Of a stretch of 59,665 nucleotides of DNA, positions 33,415-42,077 are shown piece after piece. Every line of letters begins with the position of its first letter. Position 1 is the stretch's first letter. The notes under the pieces are model-generated. The model searched no databases, had not been told where the DNA came from, and saw nothing but the letters and a program-made list of their open reading frames with translations. This stretch comes from Actinoplanes aureus (GTDB taxonomy: Bacteria; Actinomycetota; Actinomycetes; Mycobacteriales; Micromonosporaceae). The stretch spans positions 1-59,665 of the forward strand of contig NZ_JADQTO010000025.1 in NCBI RefSeq assembly GCF_015704865.1. The letters are read 5' to 3'. The translations under genes were made by a program, and so were the position numbers.

Positions 33415-33512
33415 TTTCCCGGCGGTCGCGCTGGGGCCGGGACGGGCTGACCGGCCGCGTGCGCGGTCCGGGGACGGGCTGAATCCGGCGGGACGGCCGA
33501 TACGCGTACCCC
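33415..33512. repeat. intergenic repeat copy B (about 98 bp)
   Basis: It shares its first 22 bp exactly with 25625-25646 and ends in the same CGCGTACCCC. The interior is similar but rearranged by small indels. It lies just upstream of the TetR GTG at 33526 and may carry that gene's promoter. Confidence 0.7.
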
Positions 33513-33525
33513 TACGATTTGATGC

Positions 33526-34068
33526 GTGACCAGGCGCACCGGGGGAGCGACGCGGGAGGAGATCCGCAACGCTGCTACCCGGCTGTTCCGCGAGCGGGGT
33601 TTCGCGCGCACGTCAGTGCGCGACATCGCCGCGCTCGCCCGCAGTAACCCGGCGCTGGTGATCCGGCATTTCGGTACGAAGGAACTGCTGTTCCTGGAGA
33701 CGATGCACCTGAGCATCGACGACGAGCCGTTGCTGGACGTGCCGCTGGAGGGGTTCGGGGAGCGGTTCGTCGAGGTGCTGCTCGCCGACGACGACATCCG
33801 CGGGGTCTATCTGGCGCTGGTGCGCGGCAGCAACGAGGAGCAGATCAAGGCGCGATTGCAGCAGATCCACGAGCGGACGTTCGTCGGACCGGTGCGGGCG
33901 CGGCTCAGCGGACCGGATGCCGATCTGCGGGCCCGGCTCGCGGTGGCGGTGGTGGGCGGGCTGCTCTACGCGCTCTGGGTGGTCGGCGACGAGGCGTTGC
34001 TCGCCGCCGACAACCGTGAGCTGGTGGTCCGGTACGGCGCTCTGCTCCAGCAGGTGCTGACGCCCTGA
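33526..34068 (+). CDS. TetR/AcrR-family transcriptional regulator
   Basis: 180 residues; HTH with EEIRNAATRLFRERGFARTSV and ALVIRHFGTKELLF. It is paralogous to the TetR at 3140-3697 over its whole length. GTG 33526 is the start; a CGTACCCC element ends 13 nt before it. The downstream region holds an SDR remnant and then an MFS exporter gene with its own palindrome at 34479-34505, so the exporter is one possible target. Confidence 0.87.
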   Translation: MTRRTGGATREEIRNAATRLFRERGFARTSVRDIAALARSNPALVIRHFGTKELLFLETMHLSIDDEPLLDVPLEGFGERFVEVLLADDDIRGVYLALVRGSNEEQIKARLQQIHERTFVGPVRARLSGPDADLRARLAVAVVGGLLYALWVVGDEALLAADNRELVVRYGALLQQVLTP

Positions 34069-34085
34069 GTTACTGCACCGACCAG

Positions 34086-34440
34086 CCGGCGGGATGAGGC
34101 GCAGGAACGGGCCGGTGCGGCCCTGACCGAAGGCGGAGGCGTTCGGCGGCTGGGCCATGCCGGTGGCGACGCCGCCGGGCGCGACCGCGTTGGTGCGGAT
34201 GCCCTGCGGGCCGTACATGAACGCGGTGTTCTTGGTGATGCCGACGACCGCGTGCTTCGAGGCGGTGTAGGCGACCCCGGCGGCGTTGCCGCGCGGCGCG
34301 GCCTCGGAGGCGACGTTGACGATGGCGCCGCGGCCGGCCGCCAGCATGGCCGGTACGACGGCGCGGGTCAGCCGGAAGACGCCGTCCACGTTGACCGCGA
34401 AGACGCGTTCCCAGATGGCGTCCCCGGTATCTTGCCCTGG
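34086..34440 (-). pseudogene. truncated short-chain dehydrogenase (SDR) remnant
   Basis: About 115 residues from the middle of a classical SDR are readable. WERVFAVNVDGVFRLTRAVVP, then GAIVNVASEAA (catalytic Ser), YTASKHAVVG (Tyr-xxx-Lys) and TNAVAPGGVATGM. The N-terminal cofactor motif (TGxxxGxG, ~80 residues) and the C-terminal ~40 residues are absent. The frame ends up running antisense through the TetR gene. With no Rossmann loop it cannot be functional. No insertion element accounts for the deletion. Confidence 0.85.
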
Positions 34441-34478
34441 CTGAGGGCGACCATACACCTTTCCTGAGCTGCGGGGAT

Positions 34479-34505
34479 GCCGAAGTTAACTTAGTTTACT
34501 TCGGC
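34479..34505. promoter_or_regulatory. 27-bp near-perfect palindrome upstream of MFS-MarR gene
   Basis: Outer arms GCCGAAGT / ACTTCGGC enclose AACT-T-AGTT. Apart from the centre, only one base pair is mismatched over 27 bp. The AT-rich centre (TTAACTTAGTTTA) stands out in this GC-rich sequence and is typical of MarR/TetR operators. The site ends 51 bp before the exporter ATG, overlapping where its promoter should be. Confidence 0.75.
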
Positions 34506-34556
34506 GATTTCGGATAGCCGCCACATCCCGGTCCGCCGCCCGGAAGACTGAGGATC

Positions 34557-36545
34557 ATGGCCACCGCCACCGCACCGGCCGTGCTGAGCAAGCGACAGAC
34601 CAACATCGTCTTCGTCGCGATCCTGCTGGGGATGCTGCTGGCCGCGCTGGACCAGACGATCGTGTCGACCGCGCTCCCGACGATCGTGGCGGACCTCGGC
34701 GGGGCCGGGCACATGTCCTGGGTCGTCACGGCGTACCTGCTGGCCGAGACGGTCGCCACGGTGCTGGCCGGCAAGTTCGGCGATCTCTTCGGCCGCAAGG
34801 TGGTCTTCCAGGTCAGTGCGGTGGTCTTCGTCGTCGGTTCGGCGCTGTGCGGTGTCGCCCAGGACATGCTGATGCTGGTCGCCGCCCGGGCGCTGCAGGG
34901 CATCGGCGGCGGCGGTCTGATGGTCACCGCGATGGCGCTGATCGCCGACGTCATCCCGCTGCGCGACCGCGGCCGGTACCAGGGCGCGCTGGGCGCGGTC
35001 TTCGGCATCACCACGGTGGTCGGTCCCACCCTGGGCGGCCTGTTCACCGACCATCTGAGCTGGCGGTGGGCGTTCTACGTGAACGTGCCGGTGGCCGCGG
35101 TGGTGATCGTGATGGCGGCCCGGGCCATCCCGTCGATCCGCTCCGCCGCCCGCCCGATCATCGACTACGCCGGCATCGGGCTGGTCGCCGGCGGCGCGAC
35201 CAGCATGATCCTGGCCCTGGAGTGGGGCGGCAAGGAGTACGCCTGGACGTCCCCGATCATCCTCGGTCTGTTCGCCGCCTCGATCTCGCTGTTCGCCGGG
35301 TTCGTGCTGGTCGAGCTGCGGGCCGAGGAGCCGATGCTGCCGATGCGGTTGTTCGGCAACTCGGTCTTCACCGTCTGCTCCACGCTCAGCTTCATCGTCG
35401 GGTTCGCGATGCTCGGCGCGATGACGTTCCTGCCCACCTATCTGCAATACGTGGACGGTGTCTCGGCCACCGCGTCCGGTGTGCGCACGCTGCCCATGGT
35501 GGCCGGTCTCTTCGTCACCTCGATCCTCTCCGGCAACCTGGTCAGCCGCACCGGCCGGTACCGGGTGTTCCCGATCGCCGGTGGCGCGGTGATGACGATC
35601 GGGCTCTACCTGATGTCGACCATGGACGCGAGCACCAGCACCTGGCTGGAGTCCCTCTACATGTTCGTGCTCGGCGCCGGGATCGGGCTGTCCATGCAGG
35701 TGCTCACGATCGTCGTGCAGAACACCGTGCCCTACGCCGACCTGGGCACCGCGACCTCGGGGGTGACGTTCTTCCGTACGCTCGGCAGCTCCTTCGGCAC
35801 CGCGGTCTTCGGCAGCCTCTACACCGGCCGCCTCGAGTCGGAGCTCGGTGGTGCGCTGGCCACCACCGGCGTACCGGCCGCGACCGCACAGGAACCGGCC
35901 GCGCTCAAGGCCCTCGATCCGGCCCTGGCCGGGCCGATCATCGCGGCCTACGCGGACGCGATCAACTACGTCTTCCGCTGGGTCGTCCCGGTCGCCCTGC
36001 TGGGCTTCCTGGTCGCCTGGTTCCTCAAGGAGTTGCCGCTGCGCGACAGTGCCCGGGCGCACGCCACCGACGTCGGCGAGGGTTTCTCGCCGCCCGCCTC
36101 CGACGACCGGGTCAGTCAGCTGGAGAGACAGATCAGCGACACGATCCGCCGCGGCGGGGTGGGGCTGGAGAACGTTCTGGCGGAGTCCGGCGCCGCGCTG
36201 AGCCCGTCCCAGGCCTGGGCCATGGGGCAGACGCACCTGCACACCGCGGCCCGCGGCCGGGCCGAACTGCCCGAGATCGCCGGCCGGTACCGGATGCCGG
36301 CCGAGGTGCTGCGGCCCGCGTTCGCCGACCTCTGCCAGGCCGGATACGCCCGGCTGGAGGGCGACACGATCCATCTGACCGAGGCCGGGGAGGAACAGTT
36401 CGAACGGGTCTGGGATGCCTGGCGCGGGTGGCTCGACGCCCACCTCGACGACATCACCATGACTGATCCGCAGGACCGGGCGCTGCTCGACGAGGCGCTG
36501 GGCAAGGTCGCTACCCGGCTGGTCGACGAGCAACGACTCTCTTGA
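34557..36545 (+). CDS. DHA2-type MFS drug exporter fused to a C-terminal MarR-like domain
   Basis: 662 residues. Residues 1-~505 are a 14-helix DHA2 proton-antiporter with motif A (GKFGDLFGRKVV), the TM1 LDQTIVSTALPTI motif and motif C (GAVFGITTVVGPTLGG). After the last helix (VVPVALLGFLVAWFLK) there is a ~150-residue cytoplasmic domain. It reads as a winged helix: LPEIAGRYRMPAEVLRPAFADLCQAGYARLEGDTIHLTEAGEE (two short blocks here), with MarR-like 'LTEAG' wing residues. A typical exporter of this class stops near 500. ATG 34557 has GAGGA upstream. The fused domain may sense substrate or bind the palindrome upstream of its own gene, which is inference. Confidence 0.88.
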   Translation: MATATAPAVLSKRQTNIVFVAILLGMLLAALDQTIVSTALPTIVADLGGAGHMSWVVTAYLLAETVATVLAGKFGDLFGRKVVFQVSAVVFVVGSALCGVAQDMLMLVAARALQGIGGGGLMVTAMALIADVIPLRDRGRYQGALGAVFGITTVVGPTLGGLFTDHLSWRWAFYVNVPVAAVVIVMAARAIPSIRSAARPIIDYAGIGLVAGGATSMILALEWGGKEYAWTSPIILGLFAASISLFAGFVLVELRAEEPMLPMRLFGNSVFTVCSTLSFIVGFAMLGAMTFLPTYLQYVDGVSATASGVRTLPMVAGLFVTSILSGNLVSRTGRYRVFPIAGGAVMTIGLYLMSTMDASTSTWLESLYMFVLGAGIGLSMQVLTIVVQNTVPYADLGTATSGVTFFRTLGSSFGTAVFGSLYTGRLESELGGALATTGVPAATAQEPAALKALDPALAGPIIAAYADAINYVFRWVVPVALLGFLVAWFLKELPLRDSARAHATDVGEGFSPPASDDRVSQLERQISDTIRRGGVGLENVLAESGAALSPSQAWAMGQTHLHTAARGRAELPEIAGRYRMPAEVLRPAFADLCQAGYARLEGDTIHLTEAGEEQFERVWDAWRGWLDAHLDDITMTDPQDRALLDEALGKVATRLVDEQRLS

Positions 36546-36574
36546 TCTTCATCTCGGTTCGATACTGTCCTCCA

Positions 36575-37780
36575 ATGGGAATGCTGGACAGGTTCATCGG
36601 CTCACCGCAGCGCCGGTTCGCCCAGCTCGCCCTCCGGGTGGCGCGTCGCACCCCCGGGGTGGAACACGCGGTCTACCAGCCGGAAGAGTTCGCCATCGCG
36701 ATCCACCGAGCCGGCGGAGCCGGTCCAGCACGCCTCTACCTGTCCAACGTCTACCGGGAGACCCTCGACGCCACCCCGGCCGAGCGCCGGGAACGGCTGG
36801 CCAGGCTGGTCCGGCTGATGGCGGCTCCGCCGCCCGAGGACACCTGGGATTCGGTACGCCCGAAGCTGCGTCCCGTGGTGCGCCCGGTGACGTTCGGCGT
36901 CGCCGGACCGGTCGGCTTGCGCCCGCCGCTGTCCCGCCCCGCGATGCCCTTCCTGCGCGAACTCATCGTGATCGACACCCCGGACGCGATGGCCTACGTC
37001 ATCCCGGACCGGCTCGACGAGTGGGGCGTCACCGCCGAGGACGTCTTCACCGCGGCCCGCGACAACCTCGCCGAGATCGCCCGTCACTCCCTCGAGCAGC
37101 CCTGGCCCGGCGGCCCCAGCGTGGTCCGGATGATCGACGACGGTGACGGCTACTTCACCTCGCTGCTGCTCACTCCCGGCTGGCTCGCCGAGGTGGGCGA
37201 GCGGATGGGTGCCCCGGTGCTCGCCTTCGCCCCGGACAACAACACGCTGCTGCTCGCCCCGTTGCCCGACGACGGCGCCGACCAGCTGTACGCGCTCGTC
37301 GAGAAGGCCTTCCAGGAGGCGGTGCGATACCTGTCGCCGGTCGCCTACGTGGCCGGCGCCGGTGGCCCGGCCGTGCCCTACGCGCCACCGCCCGGTCACC
37401 CGCACCACGCCGCCGCCCGCCGCGCCGACGCCGTGCTCGCCCTCACCGAGTATTCGAACCAGACCGACTGGCTCGCCGAGCAGTATCAGAAGGCCGGCGT
37501 CGACGTGCACGTCGGCCGGCTGATCGCGGTCGAGCCGCCCGGCGGCGGACCGGCCGAGACCATCGCGACCTGGATCGAGGGCGCCAGCACACTGCTGCCG
37601 CGCGCCGACTCGGTCGCTTTCGCCCGCGCCGACAGTGTCCAGTTCCGGGTGCCGTGGCATGTGGTCGAGGAGACGACCGGGTTGCGGCCGGAGCCGATCC
37701 TGGCGCCGTCCCGCTACCGGGTGGACGACTGGCCGCCGCCCGCCGTCCTGGCCGAGTTACGCCATCACGAGATCGACTGA
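36575..37780 (+). CDS. YtpQ/DUF1444-like protein
   Basis: 401 residues, cytoplasmic. The sequence after residue ~130 (LRELIVIDTPDAMAYVIPDRL, WGVTAEDVFTAARDNLAEI, PDNNTLLLAP) matches the DUF1444/YtpQ pattern, whose function is not established. The C-terminal ~120 residues (DAVLALTEYSNQTDWLAEQY onward) are extra to that domain. ATG 36575 is used; an ATG six bases later is equally possible. It follows the exporter gene by 29 bp on the same strand. Confidence 0.65.
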   Translation: MGMLDRFIGSPQRRFAQLALRVARRTPGVEHAVYQPEEFAIAIHRAGGAGPARLYLSNVYRETLDATPAERRERLARLVRLMAAPPPEDTWDSVRPKLRPVVRPVTFGVAGPVGLRPPLSRPAMPFLRELIVIDTPDAMAYVIPDRLDEWGVTAEDVFTAARDNLAEIARHSLEQPWPGGPSVVRMIDDGDGYFTSLLLTPGWLAEVGERMGAPVLAFAPDNNTLLLAPLPDDGADQLYALVEKAFQEAVRYLSPVAYVAGAGGPAVPYAPPPGHPHHAAARRADAVLALTEYSNQTDWLAEQYQKAGVDVHVGRLIAVEPPGGGPAETIATWIEGASTLLPRADSVAFARADSVQFRVPWHVVEETTGLRPEPILAPSRYRVDDWPPPAVLAELRHHEID

Positions 37781-37820
37781 GCCGGCCCGTCCCGCCGGGC
37801 TAGCAGATTGTGGCCGTGAT

Positions 37821-37863
37821 TTGACAGACAGTGAGCACGTTCTGCTGTTGTGACCACGGTCAC
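37821..37863 (+). promoter_or_regulatory. TTGACA box and GTGACC-AC-GGTCAC palindrome before the matrixin gene
   Basis: A consensus -35 TTGACA lies at 37821-37826 and a perfect 14-bp palindrome at 37850-37863, ending 21 bp before ATG 37885. The palindrome falls at the expected -10/transcription-start area, so a bound protein would block initiation. No clear -10 hexamer is seen. Confidence 0.5.
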
Positions 37864-37884
37864 TACGCGAGGAGCGTCGGCCGC

Positions 37885-39717
37885 ATGGCAGAACGACGAT
37901 TCACCCTCGAAGCCAAGGAAGTCCACCAAGGTCAGGAACATCCGGACATCGCCAAGGTGCAGAAGTACCTGACCCGGTTCGGCTACCTGACGACCACGAT
38001 CGAGCCCGGCAAGCTCGACCAGCCGACAAGCGACGCGCTGCGGTCGTTCCAGCATGTGTACGGCGTGGAGGAGACCGGCTACCTCGACCCGTCCACTCAG
38101 GAGGCGCTGGAACGGCCCCGCTGCGGCGTACCGGACGTGCCCACGGTGGCGGCGACCCACCGCGGTGAGTCCGCCGAGTTCGTGCTGCGCGGATGCAGCT
38201 ACAACCGGCTCGCGCTGACCTTCCGGTTCGCCAACGGGACCGGTGACATCACCGGCGACGACGAGCGGGCCGCCGTGCAGCGCGCCTTCAACACCTGGGC
38301 GTCCGTGTTGCGCGGCGTCAGCTTCACGCTGACCACGGCGGCCAACGCCGACTTCGTGGTCGGCTGGTTCACCGGTGCGCACGGTGACGGCTCGGCCTTC
38401 GACGGCGTCGGCAACACCCTGGCGCACGCCTTCTACCCGCCGCCCTGCGGTGGTGCGAACGCCGGCGCCCTGCACTACGACGACGCCGAGACCTGGGCGC
38501 TGGCGCACGGCGGCCAGCAGCGCGACACCGAGACGGTGGCCCTGCACGAGATCGGGCACCTGCTCGGGCTGGACCACTCCACAGTGGCCGGCGCGGTCAT
38601 GTTCGCCTCCTACGGCGGGGAACGCCGGCAGCTCACCCAGGACGACATCGACGGCATCCGCCGGCTCTACCCGGCGCTGGTGCGGCTCGGGGACAGCGGC
38701 TCGCAGGCCGGGTTCGTCGGCGAGATCGCCGCGGTCGCACCGGAGCGCGGCCGCCGGCTGGTCACCGCGGTACGCACCCAGGCCGGCACGCTGAAGCTGA
38801 TCGCCTGGGAGCTGCGCACGGACGGGTCGCTGCTGCGTACCGCCGACAGCGGCGAGCAGGCCGGCGCGGCGCGGTCCATCGATATCGCCCTGGCCGGACC
38901 GGATGAGATGGTCACCGCGGTGCGCACCGCGGCCGGCCAGCTGAAGCTGATCGGCTGGGACGTCGCCAACGACGGCAGTGGCATCCAGCGGCACGGTGAC
39001 AGCGGCGAGCAGGCCGGAACCGCCGACCTCATCAAGATCGCGCAGATGAGCTCGACGCTCTGGGCCACCGCCTGCCAGGACGGCAGCGGCAACCTCAAGG
39101 TGATCACCTGGACCCGGCGGCCCGACGAGTCGTTCGAGCGGCGCGCCGACAGCGGCGGCCAGGCGGGCGAGATCCGGGACCTGGACGTCGCCGTGGTCGA
39201 CAACGGGCTGCTGCTCACCGCCGTGCGTACCGCCTCGGACACGTTGAAGCTGATCCTCTGGCGGGTCACCGACACCACCGTGCAGCGCCTCGGTGACAGC
39301 GGCGAACAGGCCGGCGACAGCCGCTTCGTCAAGGTCACCATGGATCCGCACGGCAACGCGGTCACCGCGGTCCGCGCGGCGAACGGCTCGCTGAAGCTGA
39401 TCACCTGGCGGGTGCGTACCAGTGGCGTGATCCAGCGCCTGAGCGACAGCGGCAGTCTCGCCGGCACCTCCAACGGCCACGATCTCGGGCCGGCGCCCGG
39501 CGGGCGCCTGGCCACCGCGGTGGTCACCGAGGACGGCAACCTCAAGGTCATCGCATGGCAGACCCGGGCCGACGGTACGGTGACGCGTTACGGCGACAGC
39601 GGCAACCAGGCGGGCGCGGCCACCCTGCCCACGCTTGTCGTGCCGCGCGGGGACAGCCTGGTCACCGCGGTACGCGCGGCGAACTCCAGCCTCAAGCTGA
39701 TCTCCTGGGGATTCTGA
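37885..39717 (+). CDS. matrixin (MMP-like) metalloprotease with cysteine switch and seven C-terminal repeats
   Basis: 610 residues. An N-terminal peptidoglycan-binding-like prodomain (about 15-76) ends with the cysteine switch PRCGVPD (Cys80). The catalytic domain (~95-265) has the MMP structural-metal motif HGDGSAFDGVGNTLAHAF, then HYDDAETW, the zinc site HEIGHLLGLDH (His221, Glu222, His225, His231) and a Met-turn at Met239. From ~268 to the end come seven repeats of about 48-50 residues, each with D-S-G-x-x-A-G and mostly VTAVRxAxGxLKLIxW, suggesting a seven-bladed propeller. No signal peptide is seen, odd for a protease with an intact switch; non-classical export or a wrong start are possible. 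GAGGAGC precedes ATG 37885. Confidence 0.9.
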   Translation: MAERRFTLEAKEVHQGQEHPDIAKVQKYLTRFGYLTTTIEPGKLDQPTSDALRSFQHVYGVEETGYLDPSTQEALERPRCGVPDVPTVAATHRGESAEFVLRGCSYNRLALTFRFANGTGDITGDDERAAVQRAFNTWASVLRGVSFTLTTAANADFVVGWFTGAHGDGSAFDGVGNTLAHAFYPPPCGGANAGALHYDDAETWALAHGGQQRDTETVALHEIGHLLGLDHSTVAGAVMFASYGGERRQLTQDDIDGIRRLYPALVRLGDSGSQAGFVGEIAAVAPERGRRLVTAVRTQAGTLKLIAWELRTDGSLLRTADSGEQAGAARSIDIALAGPDEMVTAVRTAAGQLKLIGWDVANDGSGIQRHGDSGEQAGTADLIKIAQMSSTLWATACQDGSGNLKVITWTRRPDESFERRADSGGQAGEIRDLDVAVVDNGLLLTAVRTASDTLKLILWRVTDTTVQRLGDSGEQAGDSRFVKVTMDPHGNAVTAVRAANGSLKLITWRVRTSGVIQRLSDSGSLAGTSNGHDLGPAPGGRLATAVVTEDGNLKVIAWQTRADGTVTRYGDSGNQAGAATLPTLVVPRGDSLVTAVRAANSSLKLISWGF

Positions 39718-39812
39718 ACTCTTGGTTCGCGGGGGTGACGGGATCGGAAGTTGCCCGGCGGAGCGGTAACGCGAAGACTCTTGATGGTCCACTCGCGCCG
39801 CCTGGAGGTCCG

Positions 39813-42077
39813 ATGCCCGCACCCCTGCCCGACGAGGACGCCGAACTGCGGGTCGGCCCGCCCGCCGATCACGCGGCCGGGCTCGAGGCGGTCCGGCTCA
39901 GCCTGACCAACGCGGTGCGGCGGATGGGCGTACGCAAGACCGTCCGTAACCTGCGCACCCTCAACCAGCACGACGGCGTCGACTGCATGAGCTGCGCCTG
40001 GCCGGACCCGCAGGGGCACCGGCACGCCGCCGAGTTCTGCGAGAACGGGGCCAAGGCGGTCTCCTGGGAGGGGCAGCGGGACACCGTCGGGCCGGAGTTC
40101 TTCGCCCGGCACTCGATCGCCGACCTGGCCCGGCAGACCGGCCACTGGCTGGAGAAGCAGGGCCGGCTTACCCATCCGATGGTGCGCCGCGACGGCGCGA
40201 CGCACTACGAGCCGATCACCTGGGACGAGGCGTTCGCGCTGGTCGGGCAGCACCTCAACGCGCTCGGCAGCCCGGACGAGGCGGTCTTCTACACCTCCGG
40301 GCGGGCCAGCAACGAGGCCGCCTTCGTGTACCAGCTGTTCGCCCGTGCGTACGGGACGAACAACCTGCCGGACTGCTCGAACATGTGCCACGAGTCGACC
40401 GGCACCGCGCTGATGCGCACCATCGGTGTCGGCAAGGGCTCGGTCACCCTGGAGGACCTGCACCAGGCTGACCTGATCGTGGTGTCCGGGCAGAATCCCG
40501 GCACCAACCACCCGCGCATGCTGACCGCGCTGGAGATCGCCAAGCGGGACGGCGCGCGGATCCTGGCGATCAACCCGCTGCCGGAGGCGGGTCTGCTGCG
40601 CTTCGACAACCCGCAGAAGGTACGCGGCCTGGCCGGGCGCGGCACCGCCCTGGCCGACCGGCTGCTGCGGATCCGCTCCAACGGCGACCTCGCCCTGTGG
40701 CAGGCGATCGGGCACCTGCTGCTGCGGAAGAACGTGGCCGACCGCGAGTTCATCGAGTCGTCCACGGTCGGCTTCGAGGCCTGGGCGAAGCATCTGGAGA
40801 CCGTCGACCGGGCGACGATCGAGAAGGCCACCGGCCTGACCTGGGCCGAGATCGAGGCGGCGGCGGACATGCTGGCCTCGGCGAAGCGGGTCGTGCACTG
40901 CTGGGCGATGGGCATCACCCAGCACCGCAACGCGGTCGCCACGATCAAGGAGTTCGTCAACGTCGCGCTGCTCCAGGGCATGATCGGCAAGCCGGGCGCC
41001 GGACTGTGCCCGGTGCGCGGCCACTCCAACGTGCAGGGCGACCGGACCATGGGCATCTGGGAGAAGCCACCGGCGGTCTTCCTGGACCGGCTCCGCGACG
41101 AGTTCGGCTTCGAGCCGCCCCGGACGTACGGCCACGACGCGGTCGACACCGTCAAGGCGTTCCGCGACGGGCACGCGAAGGTCTTCGTCGCGCTGGGCGG
41201 CAACTTCGTGGCGGCCATGTCGGACACCGAGGTCACCGCCGCGGCGATGCGAGGCGCGGCGCTGACCGTACAGATCTCCACGAAGCTCAACCGCAGCCAC
41301 CTCGACGCCGGTCGTACCGCGCTGATCCTGCCCACCCTGGGCCGCACCGAGCAGGACCGGACCGGCGGCCGGGTCCAGCGGATCACCGTCGAGGACTCGA
41401 TGTCGGCGGTGCACGCCTCCCGCGGGCGGTCCGACCCGGCCGGACCGCTGCTCCGCTCCGAGGTGGACATCCTCTGCGGCATCGCCCAGGCGACACTGGG
41501 GGACCGGCACGGCATTCCGTGGGCGGACTTCGCCGGCGACTACGAGCGTGTCCGGGAGCGGATCGGACGGGTCGTGCCCGGCTGCGACGGCTACGCCGAG
41601 AAGATCAGCGACGGTGGTTTCACCATGCCGCATCCGCCGCGCGACTCCCGTACCTTCCCGACCCCGGAAGGCAGGGCGGTCTTCACGGTGAGCCCGCTCG
41701 AGGTGCTGACCGTGCCGCCGGGCCGGCTCGTCCTGCAGACCCTGCGCAGCCACGACCAGTTCAACACCACGATCTACGGTCTCGACGACCGCTACCGGGG
41801 CATCCGGTCCGGGCGCCGGGTGGTCTTCATCAGCGCCGCCGACCTGGCCGAACTCGGGTACGCGGACGGCGACGTCGTCGATCTGATCTCCGAGTGGGAG
41901 GACGGGGTCACCCGGCGTGCCGACCGGTTCCGCCTGGTCGAGTACGACACCCCGAAGGGCTGTGTGGCCGCCTACTACCCGGAGACCAACCCGCTCGTGC
42001 CGCTCGACTCGCAGGCCGAGGAGAGCGGCACCCCGACGTCGAAGTGGGTCGTCGTCCGCCTGGAACGGGCCGGCTAG
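39813..42077 (+). CDS. FdhF/YdeP-type molybdopterin oxidoreductase
   Basis: 754-residue bis-MGD enzyme of the formate-dehydrogenase-like superfamily, YdeP branch. An N-terminal Cys set (Cys58, Cys61 in DCMSCAWPDP and Cys76 in EFCENGAK) probably holds a 4Fe-4S cluster. The cofactor region has VFYTSGRASNEAAF, DCSNMCHESTG and VVSGQNPGTNHPRM. The C-terminal dinucleotide-binding domain includes RSHDQFNTTIYG. Cytoplasmic, no Tat signal. The substrate is not known for this branch, though E. coli YdeP is linked to acid resistance. No fdhD or electron-transfer subunit is adjacent. ATG 39813 has GGAGG. The stop shares four bases (CTAG) with the convergent GT2 stop. Confidence 0.9.
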   Translation: MPAPLPDEDAELRVGPPADHAAGLEAVRLSLTNAVRRMGVRKTVRNLRTLNQHDGVDCMSCAWPDPQGHRHAAEFCENGAKAVSWEGQRDTVGPEFFARHSIADLARQTGHWLEKQGRLTHPMVRRDGATHYEPITWDEAFALVGQHLNALGSPDEAVFYTSGRASNEAAFVYQLFARAYGTNNLPDCSNMCHESTGTALMRTIGVGKGSVTLEDLHQADLIVVSGQNPGTNHPRMLTALEIAKRDGARILAINPLPEAGLLRFDNPQKVRGLAGRGTALADRLLRIRSNGDLALWQAIGHLLLRKNVADREFIESSTVGFEAWAKHLETVDRATIEKATGLTWAEIEAAADMLASAKRVVHCWAMGITQHRNAVATIKEFVNVALLQGMIGKPGAGLCPVRGHSNVQGDRTMGIWEKPPAVFLDRLRDEFGFEPPRTYGHDAVDTVKAFRDGHAKVFVALGGNFVAAMSDTEVTAAAMRGAALTVQISTKLNRSHLDAGRTALILPTLGRTEQDRTGGRVQRITVEDSMSAVHASRGRSDPAGPLLRSEVDILCGIAQATLGDRHGIPWADFAGDYERVRERIGRVVPGCDGYAEKISDGGFTMPHPPRDSRTFPTPEGRAVFTVSPLEVLTVPPGRLVLQTLRSHDQFNTTIYGLDDRYRGIRSGRRVVFISAADLAELGYADGDVVDLISEWEDGVTRRADRFRLVEYDTPKGCVAAYYPETNPLVPLDSQAEESGTPTSKWVVVRLERAG

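Noticed and set aside
26970..34440. Mobile element or prophage causing the two pseudogenes
   Set aside because: No transposase, integrase, terminal inverted repeats or target duplications were found around either remnant.
34491..36533. Long open frame antisense to the MFS exporter
   Set aside because: His/Gln/Arg-rich mirror translation of a membrane protein; no start signal and no homology pattern.
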